A stretch of DNA of 64,000 nt from Galeruca laticollis (lineage: Eukaryota; Arthropoda; Insecta; Coleoptera; Chrysomelidae). Position 1 is the first letter of the stretch. The number at the start of each line of letters is the position of its first letter. Positions 31,723-44,318 of the stretch are shown piece after piece. The notes below the pieces were generated by a model. It was not told the DNA's origin, searched no databases, and was given only the letters and a program-made list of their open reading frames with translations. The stretch lies in contig OY998179.1 of the NCBI GenBank assembly GCA_963921935.1, positions 49,396,222 to 49,460,221 on the forward strand, given 5' to 3'. Both the position numbers and the translations under genes were made by a program.

Positions 31723-34170
31723 GTGATGTCTGTTCGCAGTGGCCTTAAATTTACCCAGATAAACATGCAACATTGCCGGGCTGCTGCGGGAGTACACGCG
31801 CAGCGGATGGCAAGACTGCAGACTGGCATATGTCTCATACAAGAGCCATGGGTGTATAGAGGTCATGTGCGAGGTCTGAGTACACCCGAGCGTAGTATTT
31901 TCTATGTTGTGGGTGAACCTAACCCGAGAGTAAGCATTTCGACACATAACAGTGTAAATGCAATACTGATAAGGGAACTCTGTTTCAGAGATCTAATAGC
32001 GGTGGATTTCTCGGGCGGGAACAGTGCGGGGCGTAGTATAGTCGTATGCTCTGTTTACCTGCCCTTCGATTCACCAGAATTACCGCCTACTGAGGAGCTT
32101 CGCTAGGCGGTGGACTACTGCACGGTTATCGGCTGTGATGCCAATGTGCACCACACTACGCGAGGCAGCACGGGTATTAATGGGAGGGGGGAGGCCTTGC
32201 TTGACTACCTGGGCACCACTGATCTTCAACTACTCAACCGTGGGACGAAGCCGACTTTACGGAATAGGATTCGGACTGAAGTACTGGGCGTGACGCTTGC
32301 GTCAAGTACCATAGTAATTATGGTAAAATACTGGCATGTTAATGATGACCCGTCATTGTCGGATCACAGTTACATATGTTTCAGTTACAACGCTGTTGTT
32401 GAAGAACAAACAGTAAAGTATAGGGATCCGAGGACCATCAACTGGGAACGGTATAAACTGGACCTCACGAAGAGGCTCGACGGTTTCCCTAGGAGTCTCG
32501 GTAATAAAGACGAGATTAGTTGGGCCATAGCGGAGCTGGGATCGATTATTGTCTCGTCATATGAAGTGAATTGCACAGCAAAAACGAGGAAAGAGGACGA
32601 GGGCCACAAATGGTGGAACAACTCTTTGCACAACAATCAGCATGCGTTCCGGTGCGACAAGTCAACAGAAAGTGCCTTACACCAACTAGCGACCTGGGTG
32701 GAAAAGGTACTGGAAAATAGCATGATCGCTCTGGGCGCTTTCCTGGACATACAGGGAGCTGTCGACAGCACTCCTGTAGAATCAATGTGTAGAGCTGCAA
32801 TATATCATGGAATAGAGCCAATGCTCACTCACTGGCTTGGGGCCATGCTACGCAACCGCACAGTAGATGCCTCATGGAAGGAACATGTGGCAAAAGTGGT
32901 CGTCGATAGGGGATATCCACAGGGAGGCGTTCTTTCGCTCACTTTGTGGAACCTAGTAGTCGACGAACTAATATCACTACTAAACGGTGAGGGCTTTCTA
33001 GCAATTGAGTATGCCGATGATATCATTGTCCTAGTTGTTAGAAGGCATATTAGCGTCCTCAGGGACCTAATGCAAAGGGCCCTGAATAAGGTACAGAGGT
33101 GGTGCAACGATCACGGACTTGCAGTGAATCCTGCCAACGCTGAGGTAGTTGCTTTCACCAAGAAAAGAGGTATAAGATCTAAGGGTCTGCACCTTGGCGG
33201 AGTTGGTTGAACAAGTGAAATATCTGGGAGTGAACCTGGATAAGACACTGACATGAAAAGCTCACCTTGATAATCACCTAAGTAAGGCGACTAACACGTA
33301 CTGGGCCTGTAGGAGAGCCATTGGCCCAAAATGGAGACTAACCCTTAAGACCATTTTATGGTTCTACAAAGTGATCATGTTTCCTATCCTCACATATGCG
33401 GCTCTAGTCTGGTGGCGGAGGGTAACCTTGGCCACGGCTACATCGCAACTGGCACGCCTCCAAATGGTGGTCAGTTTGCGGGAAACTGGCTGCATGAAGA
33501 CTACACCAACTGCTGCGTTGGAGGTGATTCTTGGACTTCGGCCTCTTCACCATGTGATCGAGGCTGAGGCCGGGAGGACACTCTTCCGCTTAAAAAGCTT
33601 CGGTTATGTACGAAGCGAGGAAGGGCGCAGGCACGTCAAGAAGCTCAGACTCTTGGGAGATGTCCTAGTTTTGGCCCAGACGGCTGATGTTTGCCTGCGT
33701 AACCCCCTATAGGGTGAAGATCCAGAATAGAGAATTCTGGGAGAGAGACGGAAATCCACAACCTCATGGGATCGTCTGGTACATCTGACTCATGCTCCAT
33801 TGAAAGGGCGAGAACTGGAATTTACTCTAGGAACCCAAAGACACAAGTTTGCGTTTCTTTGGGAAAGGAGAGATCAGCATATCAGGCTGAGGTATACGCT
33901 ACCTTGGAATGTGCGCAGATGAACCTAGGTAGAGGTTATGTAGACCGACACATAACCATATACACCAACAGTCAAGCAGTCATCATGGCCCTGAGTGGAT
34001 ATACCATCAACTCAGGGCTTGCTGCTGAATGTCGAGAACGGCTTGCTAACCTAGCAAGGCGGAACGTAGTGTGGCTAGAATGGATTGCGGCCCACTCTGG
34101 TTTTGAAGGTAATGAAAGAGCGGATGCAATAGCTGTGGAGGGGACGGCAAGTGTAATTAGTCGATTGTAA
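31723..34170 (+). pseudogene. LOA LINE ORF2: endonuclease, RT, RNase H
   Basis: Endonuclease: FTQINMQHCRAA, LIQEPW, then after an in-frame stop CDANVHHTTRGS and DPSLSDHSYI. A jump at about 32630 joins the linker (HKWWNNSL) to RT (HAFRCDKSTESAL). RT then has FLDIQGAVDS (normally GAFDN/S), GYPQGGVLSLTLWN and IEYADDIIVL. Thumb: YKVIMFPILTYAALVWW. RNase H (33766-34170): QAEVYATLECA, IYTNSQAV (normally T-D-S-Q, so a catalytic Asp is lost) and HSGFEGNERAD. The enzyme would copy the element into nicked DNA. Stops near 32105, 33210 and 33712 kill it. Confidence 0.75.
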
Positions 34171-34212
34171 ATGTAAAAGTGCCCATTAAGTAAAAAATAT
34201 TGATAAGAAACC

Positions 34213-35127
34213 ATGGATAATACAGCGGAACAGACAGCACTAGGAACTGGAATAGTAGTTTTACCAGTAGTTGCACAAAGTAAATTAGAACCCCTGGAAC
34301 TGGTAATTGAAAGTTTTGCCTCAAAGTATGAAATATTTGATCTCTACTGTGAATTAAATAATATAAGTGAACCAGACGATACTCAACATACAAAGAAGAA
34401 TCTTTCCTAACGCCTGTAGGTAGCAAACATTATAATGTCCTACACAGGGCATGTCTGCCAAAAAAAAACCGATTGAAAAGAGCCTTAAGGAACTAAAAGA
34501 CATCTTGATAAATAAAGATGAGCCCGAGGGTTTAACGACAACCAGCCGCTTTAATTTTAGCTGAAGAGATCAACAACCTAATGAAAAAGTCCAAGACTAC
34601 ATAGAAGCCTTACAAGAATTAGCAGCCAAATGCAGTTTCGGAACCTATATTGAAAAACAGTGTAGACAGGTTAGTGGCGGTATTAAATCAGAAAATGTTC
34701 ACAGAAAACTATTTGCACAACCAAATTTATCATATGATAAAGCAAAAGAAATAATTTTCCAAGAAGAGAGCATCAGAGAATACTCGCAGCAATTAAGTCA
34801 AGGGAGCGGAATAAATAAAATGGTTCAGAACAAAGGATATACCTCACAACCAACGAGGCATCTGCAACAACCCTACCAAACAAGACAGCCACATCAGCCT
34901 TACAGTCCAAGAGAACCGCAAGCACCCAGTCAGTCAAGGCAATTAGGGCAAATGCTGTGCAAGTCAAAAAGTACTCCCAATTGTCATAGATGTGGAAGTA
35001 AACAGGATCCAGAAACGTGTCCAGCTAAACAGTGCACTTGCTTTAATTGTTAGAAGAGAGGCTGTATTGCACCTTTATGCAGAGCAAAAATTAAAGCTAT
35101 CATAGATCAAGAGCAGGAAGCACAATA
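34213..35127 (+). pseudogene. gag of the Mag-like gypsy
   Basis: The ATG at 34213 begins a frame with LVIESFASKYEIFDLYCEL. After frame changes, KPIEKSLKELKDIL, RFNFS, VQDYIEALQELAAKCSFG and LSYDKAKEII follow; this is the capsid pattern of gypsy Gag. The end holds two zinc knuckles, CHRCGSKQDPETC and CFNC followed by a stop and a degraded continuation. Gag would package the RNA. At least three disablements are present. Confidence 0.7.
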
Positions 35128-35309
35128 ACAAGAAAACTATTTATCAGAAATGTTTGGAGAAGCAAGAACATACAACATTAAAACTGAAGGTAGGTCCTTA
35201 GGAAAAATAAAATCAGAATCGTATTTAAATTCTATGTCCTATTCAATAAACACAGAAACAATAGTAAGTCAAACACAAATTCAGTCAATTAATATCTGTG
35301 TAATAACCA

Positions 35310-38104
35310 CAATAAACCCGAATTATTATCTTTGAATATTGATAGTCAAGTATTAGAAATGGAAATAGATTGTGGGACAGCGTACTCCATAATTTCTGGC
35401 AAAATGTTCAAGTCACTATACCCTATTAGCATAATCTTTCCTCAGTAACAAGCCCTTTACATATTGAGGGATTTGTCTCAGTAACAGTAACAAAACCAAA
35501 TAAAGAAAAGTTCTACCTTTAGTAGTTTGCAAGAAGGAAAATTATATTCCGCTAATTGGTAGAAACTGGTTAGATATTTTAAGCACAAATTGGCGGGTTT
35601 TACTAAACACCGATCTAAAAATAAATAGTAACTTTCTAGAAAGTAAGACACAAACTTTTATAAATGAATTTGAAACGACATTCCCACAGTGTTTCAGATT
35701 AAATCCAGAAAGGTTTATAGAGGGATTTTCAGCTAGATTAGTATTAAAAGAAAATGAAATACCTGTTTTTCAAAAATCATATACTTTACCATTAGAATTA
35801 GAGGACATCGTCAAAATAGAATTAATCAGAATGGAACGGGAAGGTAAGCTAAAAAGGGTAACGCATTCTGAATGGCCTCGCGCATATGGGATGGATCTTA
35901 CCGCATTTGTGCAAACGTTAGTAGGACTTTGAACCCTAATCTAAAAATTGACATTTACCCACTACTTACGTTAGATGATATTTTACAGGTTATGTCAGGA
36001 AAAAAATGTTATGTTGTAATCGATTTATCCGAAGCTTATTTACAATTAAAAGTAAGTGAAGAGTGTCAAAAGTTGTTAACGGTCAGTACACCTTTAGGGT
36101 TATTCCAGTTTACAGCGCTAATCTTTGGTATAGCTAGTGCTCCTTCAATTTTTCAATCGGTCATAGACCAAATACTTTTGGGATTGCCATCTGTGAAATG
36201 TTACCTTGTTGACATTATTATAGGCTCTGATAATATGAAGGATTGTCACAAATTAACAAGGTTACTACCACCTAACCAATTAAAAGGTTAAAGCTGTTTT
36301 AGAGGCAACACCTCCTAAAAATGTTTCGGATTTGAAATCATATATAGGTATGCTAAATTTTTATTGTAGATTTATGCCTCATATGAGTAAAGATTTGAAA
36401 CTATTGTATAAAGTGACAGAGAAAAACGTATCTTTCATTTGGTCCCGAGAATTATTAGATAACCAAATTTTAGTTCCTTATGACCTCTCCAAACCATTAA
36501 TAGTAAGCTCGGACAGTAGTCCTTATGGAGTGGGCTGCGTGCTAAGCCACTCAGTTGAACAAAACACAATTCATGGCAAAAATATGATAGAAAAACCCGT
36601 TGTTTTCTTCATGCACCCTAAATCTTACAGAACAAAAGTACTCACTAATTGAGTGCGAAGGTTTAGGAGTAATATTTGGATTTCATAGATTTTTTTAATT
36701 TATTTGGGGAAGAAGGTTCAAACTAGTAATTGATAATGCATCACTTAAAAGTATTTTTAATCCTGATAAGAATTTACCAATTTTAGCAACAAAGCGGTTA
36801 ATAAGATGGTCTCTATTTTTCAGGTCATTTAGTTTCGACATTGAGCACAGGAAAAGCAGTCTTCTTTGTCCAGCAGATGCTATGTCCAGGCTCCCATCAA
36901 ATGACGAAATAGTTGAACCTATTTATAATATTAAACTAATGCCGGGTTTGTCCTTAACTGTATCAGATATAGCTCAAACAACCCAAGAAGATCCTATTTT
37001 AGGCAAAGCAATAGAACTCACTTTGCAAGGTTGGAAAGGTAAAGTAGAAGATACTGCTTTGAAACTCTGTTTTGGTATTAAAAGTTACCTGTCGGTGGAG
37101 CAAGGGTGTCTTATGTTTGGTCAAAGAGTTATTGTTGCCCTCTCATGCCAAAAATCAGTATTGGAGCTGCTTAACGCAGGTCACCCGGGTATAGTTAGGT
37201 GCAAAATGCTTGCTAGGGAAAATGTTTGGTGGTTAATTTTAAACCTCTTACGTCTGAAAATATCCCCTGACCCAAAACAAAGATGTCATATAGATTTTTT
37301 TCAATTCCAGGTCTACCACTTTTAATTTTGGTTGACTCCTTTAGCAAATGGATAAAAGTTTGGCCAATGTCGTCATGCAATATGAAATCAACGTTAAATG
37401 TAATAAGGATGTTCATTTCTAGTTCCGGATTTCCTGAACAAATGGTTTCAGATAACGGTCCTCCCTCCGACTCCCACGAATATTCATATTTCTGCACACA
37501 AAACAATATCTTAGCCAGTTTTTCACCCCCTTATCATCCTGAGAGCAATGGCCTAGCAGAAAGAGCGGTACAAACAGTAAAAAAATGTTTGAAAAAGTTA
37601 GTTTTGCAACAAAAGGACTCTACATATTCAATGAACCATATACATCACTAATAAACCCAAAATTTCAAAGTTACCCTTCAGCAAATTTTCCATTCAAAGA
37701 GGGAGATGATATAAACATTCGATTAATCCCCTCCAGTCCAGTTGTAAAGGCAACAGCAGTCCCCCCTCTTGGAGCAAATCGATTTTTAGTTAATATACAG
37801 GGGACGTTGAAATCAGTCAGCCTAAACCAAATTTCTTTATGCCCCATAGAAAATTCTACAGGAAGCTCAAGCACTCAATCCAGCTCCCTATTGACAAATA
37901 TGTCAAAACTTGTCTCACAAAGTCCGACAATTCCGACTTACGACCTACCTCACGATTCAAAACAGTCTAGCAGCATAATTGACAGTATTCCAAACGACTT
38001 GGACACTGCTAGAAACGGAGCCTCCGGAGTCTGATACACTCGAACCCACCGGTATGCGGCGATCTCAAAGGGTGCATAAACCGGTATTTAAAATGGATTT
38101 ATAA
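35310..38104 (+). pseudogene. pol of the Mag-like gypsy (PR, RT, RNase H, IN)
   Basis: Protease site EIDCGTAYSIISG (D-C-G for D-T/S-G) near 35365. RT (35640-36290): KLKRVTHSEWP, then VIDLSEAYLQL, LFQFTALIFGIASAPSIFQ and YLVDIII. The last is normally Y-x-D-D, so the first Asp is Val and RT is dead even without the frame breaks. RNase H: SSDSSPYGVGCVLS (36490) and a chain of broken pieces to FSFDIEHRKS. Integrase: AGHPGIVRCKMLAR, then ILVDSFSKWI, VSDNGPPS and SPPYHPESNGLAERAVQTVKK; the D, D and E are all in place. The region from HHCC to the first Asp is shortened. Confidence 0.75.
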
Positions 38105-38253
38105 AATCCCGGATTGACTTTATTTTTATTAAGGATTACCTACTTTATTTTTTTGATCATTTTGTTAAGGATAACCTTTTTTATTTATTCACTAAGAATT
38201 ATGTTCAATGTAAGCAACATTATGTTCGTAATGAAAACCGTTAGAAGAGAAGG

Positions 38254-38354
38254 ATGTGATGTTCGCTAACAATGACTTATGACATTCTGTTAGCAGTGGA
38301 GTTTGACAAGTTCTCACTTCATGTCGAACATAATTAAAGAAAGGTAAATTATAA
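38254..38354 (+). repeat. 3' LTR start of the Mag-like gypsy
   Basis: Begins tgtgatgttcgctaac after the purine tract and is interrupted after attataac (38347-38354), the hAT target site. The remainder must lie from 44999 on; its end is not defined. Confidence 0.5.
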
Positions 38355-39323
38355 CCAGTGGCGTAGCAAAGGGGGGGGGCGGTCCGGACCGTGTGTCATC
38401 TTTTTGGGGAGACACTCACCCGGTCTCTCAACTTTAAGAACAATGTACAAACAAACAAAAGTAAATCGCTAGTACAAAAATTTCTTTTTCGGGGATTCCT
38501 CCACTAGCGCTAGCTGGGCTCTATGTATAATTCGGGGATTCCCGCAAAAGAGCCTGACGCTGTCGTGGGGGATTCCCCGTCCCATATTCGCGATCTTTAA
38601 CGTCTCAGTTGCAACATTTCTCATTTGTTTCGTGAAGTGTGTTGTGTTTGGTTGGCGTGAATTGTTAAACGTGTATTATTCTATAGTGATAGATAATAAA
38701 AAGAAAAAAATATTTTAGAAACTTAAATGCTGTTTTGTGAAGATTAAAAAGATTGATTGATTCATATCGAATATTTTACAGGAAAGATAATTTTATAATT
38801 AAATTAATTTCCTAGTACTTCTATGGACGAAACCTATAGGGTTATGCAAAAATTAAAGTCAACCTGGGCTAATACGTCATAATACTTTTAACGGAATTTT
38901 TATCTGATTATAACATACATAATATATTTCCTTATAAACTAATATTATTATAATATAAGTCAGGAGATTTTGTCTACTTTCATATTTTAATATCATTTTA
39001 TGTTATAAATCGCACGTTTTGCACAATATTAAATTGAAATTTACACTTCGACAAGTACGCGACTATGAATGATTTCGTTATTGGAATGAATGAAACCAAA
39101 TTTACTAATAACTTTATTCGAATGCGAAATTAGTAATTTACTAATCTTGTTATTCGAATAATTTTACTAATTAGTGTAATTAATTAATTTCAATTTTTTT
39201 TAATAAAGTTTTTAGTAAATTCGTTTCATATTGCTTAACTAGTTTATGAGAAAATACTCTCACATTATAGACCATAACAACTGGCTTTTTGTTTTAGTGT
39301 AAGAAACAAACATCAAGTGAAAA

Positions 39324-41656
39324 ATGCCCCGAGGAGAGCATACATCCAAAAGAAAAAGTGGATTTCAGCAAAGGAAAGCCAAACAGGCTAGATTGGATGT
39401 ATCCCAGAGTATGTCTTGATCGATTTTTAAGTATGTTACAAAAACTGATGACAGCCCAAGTTCATCAAAAGAAACTGATTTTCTTCTTGATGCAAATGCA
39501 AGAGATGATTTAGATAATATCAGCTCATCTTAACTTAATTAATTAACACAAACGAAGAAGATGCTGAAAATAATAGTAGCAGTACTATTATTGCTACCAA
39601 TGAACCATTTCCTCAATTGAATGATGTGTCAGAATGGAGTATTCCTGTTCCTTACAATTGAAATAATAAAAAAAGGAAGTGAATGTTTCCAAAACAAAGA
39701 AGGACCATTTGCCACTGTCTCTAGGCACGGAACCAAAATAAAAGGTGACGCTCGTCATCTCTCAAAAGATTGGTTTTATAAAATTATGCCTAATGGTGAA
39801 AAAATCCTACGGTCATGGATGGTTTATTTCTTCACCTCTAAAAACCTGTACTGTTTCTACTGTCGTTTATTTGCTATGGCCAATAATACCAATGCAGGAG
39901 CATTTACGACTGGATTTCAAAAGTGGTGGAAATTAAATCCGAAAGTAGCTGACCACGAATGTTCAAATGAACATCTATAAAATCTTGAGAAATGGAAAAC
40001 TTTAGAAATGAGACTAAAATTGAATAAAACAATAGATGATGCAGCTTTGCAATTGATGGATACAGATAAACAGAAGTGGAAGCATCTTTTGACTAGATTA
40101 CTGGATATAACTTTATTTCTGGCTAAACAAAACTTGGTGTTTTGTGGACATGATGAAGGACAAGACTCTAAAAATAAAGGCAATTTTTTGGAATTAGTAA
40201 AACTATTGTCAAAGTATGATGTAGTGTTGAAAGAACACATGATGGAATTGGAGGAAGATAAAACTTCAAAAGTATCATATTTGTCGCCAGATATACAGAA
40301 TGAATTCATTAATGTTCTATCAAACCATGTGAAAACTAAGCTTGTCAACGAAATTAAATCAGCGAAATATTTTGGTATTATGTTTGATAGCACACCTGAC
40401 ATTTCACATATTGACCAAATATCTGAAGTGATACCTTATGTGAAAATAGGAAAGTGGAAGTCAAAGATGCATTCCTTGGATTTTTCCTTTGCAAGGAAAA
40501 AAGCTGCTGATCTAAGCGATGAAATTCTTGACAAGCTTAAGACAGACGATTTAGATATTATGATGTGTCGTTCCCAATGCTATGACAATGCTGCTGTTAT
40601 TTGCCCAAAATGTATCATGCGTTACATTTGGGAAGTGCTTATGAAACACAGCAAATTATCTGTTAAAAGACTCTCAACAACGTGTTGTAGTGCTTATTAC
40701 CGTGCAGTAAAAGCACTAGCAGAGAATTTTGAAGGACTTGTAGACGCAATTGAGGAGTTGTGTGATAGACGAGAAAATGTAGACACCAGATGTGCTGCAC
40801 AAAACCTCATGCCTGCTGTGTGCAATTACACTTTTGTATGTTATCTTTTCTTCTGATATGATGTTCTTCGGGAAACAAATGCTGCACAAATTGCATTGCA
40901 AAGTAAAGGCTTGACTGTTGACGAAACTGCTACAAAAATAGAGGCACTTCGTTTTTATATCGAAGAAAAACTGGATCACATTGTGGAAGAGGCAATAGAC
41001 ATTGCAACAAAAATTCAGAAGACTACGATATTCCAACAGAAAAACGACTTCGGCGTAAAAAACGGATGGTTGGTGAGATGGCCAGCGATGCAGGATTCAC
41101 ACTGAAAGAGGAACTTCAAAAATATATGTTGGAATGTCTTGACCGATTCAGAGTTGAACTCCAAACAAGATCGAAGTCTCTTCAAGATGTAGCTTCATTG
41201 TTCGAGATCGTACAAACTAATGCTTTGCTTTTGGCGAATACTGAAGAACTGAAATTAGCTCCATCTAAATTTACTGATTTTTATGATGAAGTCTCAGAAA
41301 CCGAATTACTTTTGGAGATACCAAGACTGCGAAGACACTTAAAAGCCGCTAATGTTACTGATTGGGTGTCTCTAGATTTTTTAAAGTTTATTGTAGAATG
41401 GGATTTTACAGAATCTCTTCCAAATCTTATGATTGCACTGAAATTGTTCATGATAGTTTGCGTGTCCGTAGCTTCATGTGGGAGGAGTTTCAGTAAATTA
41501 AAATTAATAAAAAACTATTTGCGGGCAATAATGACCCAATCGCGGCTTAGCAATCTTGGTATATTAGCCATCGAACACGAGGCAATACAAAATATAAATT
41601 TCGATGAAGCTATTGCTGAGTTTGCAGCTGTCATAGCTGGTAAATCAAACACTATG
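39324..41656 (+). pseudogene. hAT transposase pseudogene (ZMYM1-like)
   Basis: The start at 39324 gives MPRGEHTSKRKSGFQQRKAK, the usual basic start. A TTF-type zinc-finger region follows (39700-39980: LSKDWFYKIM, NLYCFYCRLFA). A DUF4371-like catalytic part comes next (40008-40856: AKYFGIMFDSTPDISHIDQ with the first Asp; CRSQCYDNAAVI). Last is the hAT dimerisation region at 41066-41656 (SVASCGRSFSKLKLIKNYLRA, SRLSNLGILAIEHE). In-frame stops occur near 39420, 39530, 39980 and 40856. The 3' end of the gene is cut by the LINE. The protein family moves hAT elements by cut and paste. Confidence 0.8.
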
Positions 41657-41689
41657 GCCTGCTGTGAGAGCTTCAGACCGACAGGTACA

Positions 41690-44318
41690 AGAACTTACAG
41701 ACAAAATCACAGAACAAAACATAAACATAACAAGACAAACCAAATTTGGTGGAACGAAAACTTAAACTCACAGAATAAACACACTTAGGAAGAAATTCCA
41801 GAGAGAACACGATCGACTGAGGAGAATGAGAGCAGAGGAGGAATACGTCACACAATGACGAAAATACAAAAACCTCATCAAACACACAAAACAGAACGCA
41901 ATTAGGACTTTCCTCACAATAAACGACCCAGATAACCCCTGGGATACAGCATACACCATTATAAGGAACAAACAAAAAACACAAAACACTCTCACAACAC
42001 TTAAAAAGGACGACGGAAATTGGACAACAGACAGGACAGACACTATACAATATTTACACAACAAATACTTTCCCAAAGACGACATACACAATGACACAGA
42101 CGAACACACAGAACTCAGACCACACCAACAACATAAGCGCAGGACACGATGACCACACATTCACACTAGACCAAATCACAAAGAAACACAAAAAAGCCAC
42201 AACGAACGACGGCATCGGCAAAGAATTACTGCATATTATACACGACGAACACCCGCAATTGCTGACAACCTTATATAATGACTGCTTGCAGACAGGAAGC
42301 TTTCCCGAGGGCGGATATGGTGTGGCTACCCAGAAAGGATGGGGACAAACGGCCGATCTGCCTTCTCCCGGCTCTCGGTAAAGTTCTTAATAAAATGCTG
42401 TCAAAACGTCTAGCATATTTCCTCGAAACTCACAACAAATTGAACAAAAAGCAGTACGGCTTTAGACAGGGACACTCCACTATAGGCGCAATCACACAAA
42501 TCACAAACACAATCACACTAAACAAAACCAGAAAACTACATTCGGTAGTAATAACGCTTGATCTGCAGAGCGCATTTAACTCGGCCTGGATACCTGCTAT
42601 AATGCACGCATTACACACAGCAAACACACCAAACAACATCATGACACTGTGCAAAGACTTTTTACACAACAGACAAATACAGACAGAAGACACAACAGAA
42701 CGTGGCTGCCCACAAGGGTCGAGCCTTGGACCCATACTCTGGCTGCTCCTAATGAAAAGCTGGTTTATAACATACATGACACAGGACAGGCTGACGACAA
42801 CTACCTGATCCAGGCGTTCGCCGACGACCAGATAGTACTGCTATCAGGAACTTCGCTCAAGACCATCGAGCAAAAGTGGACGACTGTTTGGTCGGCGTGC
42901 GAGCACTGGGCCAGGAAAAACAAACTGACCTACAATAACACAAAAACGGTAGCCATGTTCTTACCACACAAACAAACACGACCACCCAGACTAAAGATAC
43001 ATGATGCCTACATACTATTCCACGACAACATTACATACCTCGGACTAACTATCGACACAAGCCAGCTATGGTTAGAACACGTCAAACAATACCGCCAAAA
43101 ATCGGCAGACATAGGGCACAAACTCTTCATCATAGCCGGTCGTGACTGGGGACGCAAACCAAATATACTCAGGGAGATATACGTTAAGGCGGTGACGCCG
43201 ATGCTTTTATATGGGGCGGAGATTTGGGGGAAGCGCGCATATGACACTCGAATCGCCAAGCAGCTAGCCGCAGCGGAGAGACCCTTCCTGCTAGCCATCA
43301 CTAAGGCCTACAGAACCGCACCCACTTCTGCGCTCCATGTACTGGCGGGGGTGACACCGCTGGACGTAGACGCATGGACAACATACAGAACATACAATGA
43401 CAACAGAACCTACGCACACGCACAAAAGACCTACCACACCCTACTGCAAGATCAATCACCACAAAACACATCGACCGCACACCCGACGTACAGATCTACA
43501 CAGACGCGAGTATAAAAGACGCAGACAAAACCATAGGCATTTACATATACAAACAGAACTTACCAGAGCACTACGAATACATACCTCAGTCGACATAAAC
43601 AAACTGAAGACCATTGCGCTAATGAAAGCGACAGACATAATCAAAAACAACGTACAATCATACATTTACAAATACATTAACTTCAATGAAATTGACTGTC
43701 TCGACCCTTACTTCGTGGAATATGCTCATATTAGTGTTTTTAAATGAGACCTTGAGTTTCATTTAAAAACACATTAACTTCAACGTCGACTCTACATCAC
43801 TCACCCAACAGCTTGCTAACAACACAAACACAGACAAAACGACACAACACGAAATTCTATACAATGTAAATAAAACAGACAGAAACAACCTAGGCATGAA
43901 AACAGCCGACAAACTTGCTAAACATGCCCACACTCACCCTGACAGCACACTTACACACATCATCAAACAAGACATTGCGAAACAAAAAGAAACACTTATA
44001 CTGGAAACGTGGCAACACAAATGGGACACCTCAAACACCGGTAGGAAAACTTACCCAATTATCAAAACAGTAGGGAAATCAGAACCATTCCTTAATTAGA
44101 AAACGACTCAACTGATCACGGGACACAAACACATGGCACACTATTACCTAAGGTTTAAACTAAGGGACACAAATGGTAAATGTAAGGAGTGCAATGTCAT
44201 CGAAGACCAGAACCACATAAATAATTTCACTTTACCCAACAGAATTCAAGCTAGACATGAACTAACAAATAGGCTAAGACTTGTAGGGAAACAATACCCC
44301 CCACAAACTTGGACCTAA
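41690..44318 (+). pseudogene. R1/LOA-group LINE ORF2: RT and RNase H-like end
   Basis: Linker LRRMRAEEEYVTQ, then RT: GDKRPICLLPALGKVLNKML, KKQYGFRQGHSTIGA, VITLDLQSAFNSAW, ERGCPQGSSLGPILW. A frameshift near 42770 precedes AFADDQIVLLSG (catalytic ADD), YLGLTIDTSQLW and YVKAVTPMLLYGAEIWG. Later pieces read IYTDASIKD and NLGMKTADKLAKHAH, resembling the first and last parts of an RNase H domain. C-terminal LITGHKHMAHYYLRFKL and a CKEC pair follow. An 84-bp hairpin element interrupts it at 43687. Confidence 0.75.
43687..43770 (+). mobile_element. Hairpin element, copy c (84 bp, minimal)
   Basis: Flanked by a 13-bp duplication acattaacttcaa at 43674-43686 and 43771-43783. It consists of the same leader as copies a and b (gactgtctcgaccc...), then tgtttttaaatga joined directly to gaccttgagtttc...tttaaaaac. 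That is, both outer arm ends are present and everything between is absent. Confidence 0.8.

Larger units (their letters stand above)
30150..34170 (+). mobile_element. LOA-type LINE, degenerate
   Basis: The base composition is visibly richer in G+C than its neighbours. ORF1 with a DUF4780-like domain, and ORF2 with endonuclease, RT and RNase H, occur in the LOA-clade order. RT fingers are deleted at about 32630. The boundaries are approximate; the 3' side runs directly into a gypsy gag at about 34171. Confidence 0.75.
34171..38354 (+). mobile_element. Mag/K02A2.6-like Ty3/gypsy retrotransposon, 5' LTR missing, 3' LTR split by a hAT
   Basis: gag and pol fragments on + end at 38104; the terminal SQRVHKPVFKMDL and a following purine-rich segment (agaagagaagga) precede tgtgatgttcgctaac at 38254, the likely LTR start. 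About 100 bp later the hAT begins (38355). LTR sequence should resume after 44998 but its end cannot be set, because no 5' LTR or primer-binding site is present between the LOA LINE and gag. Confidence 0.65.
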
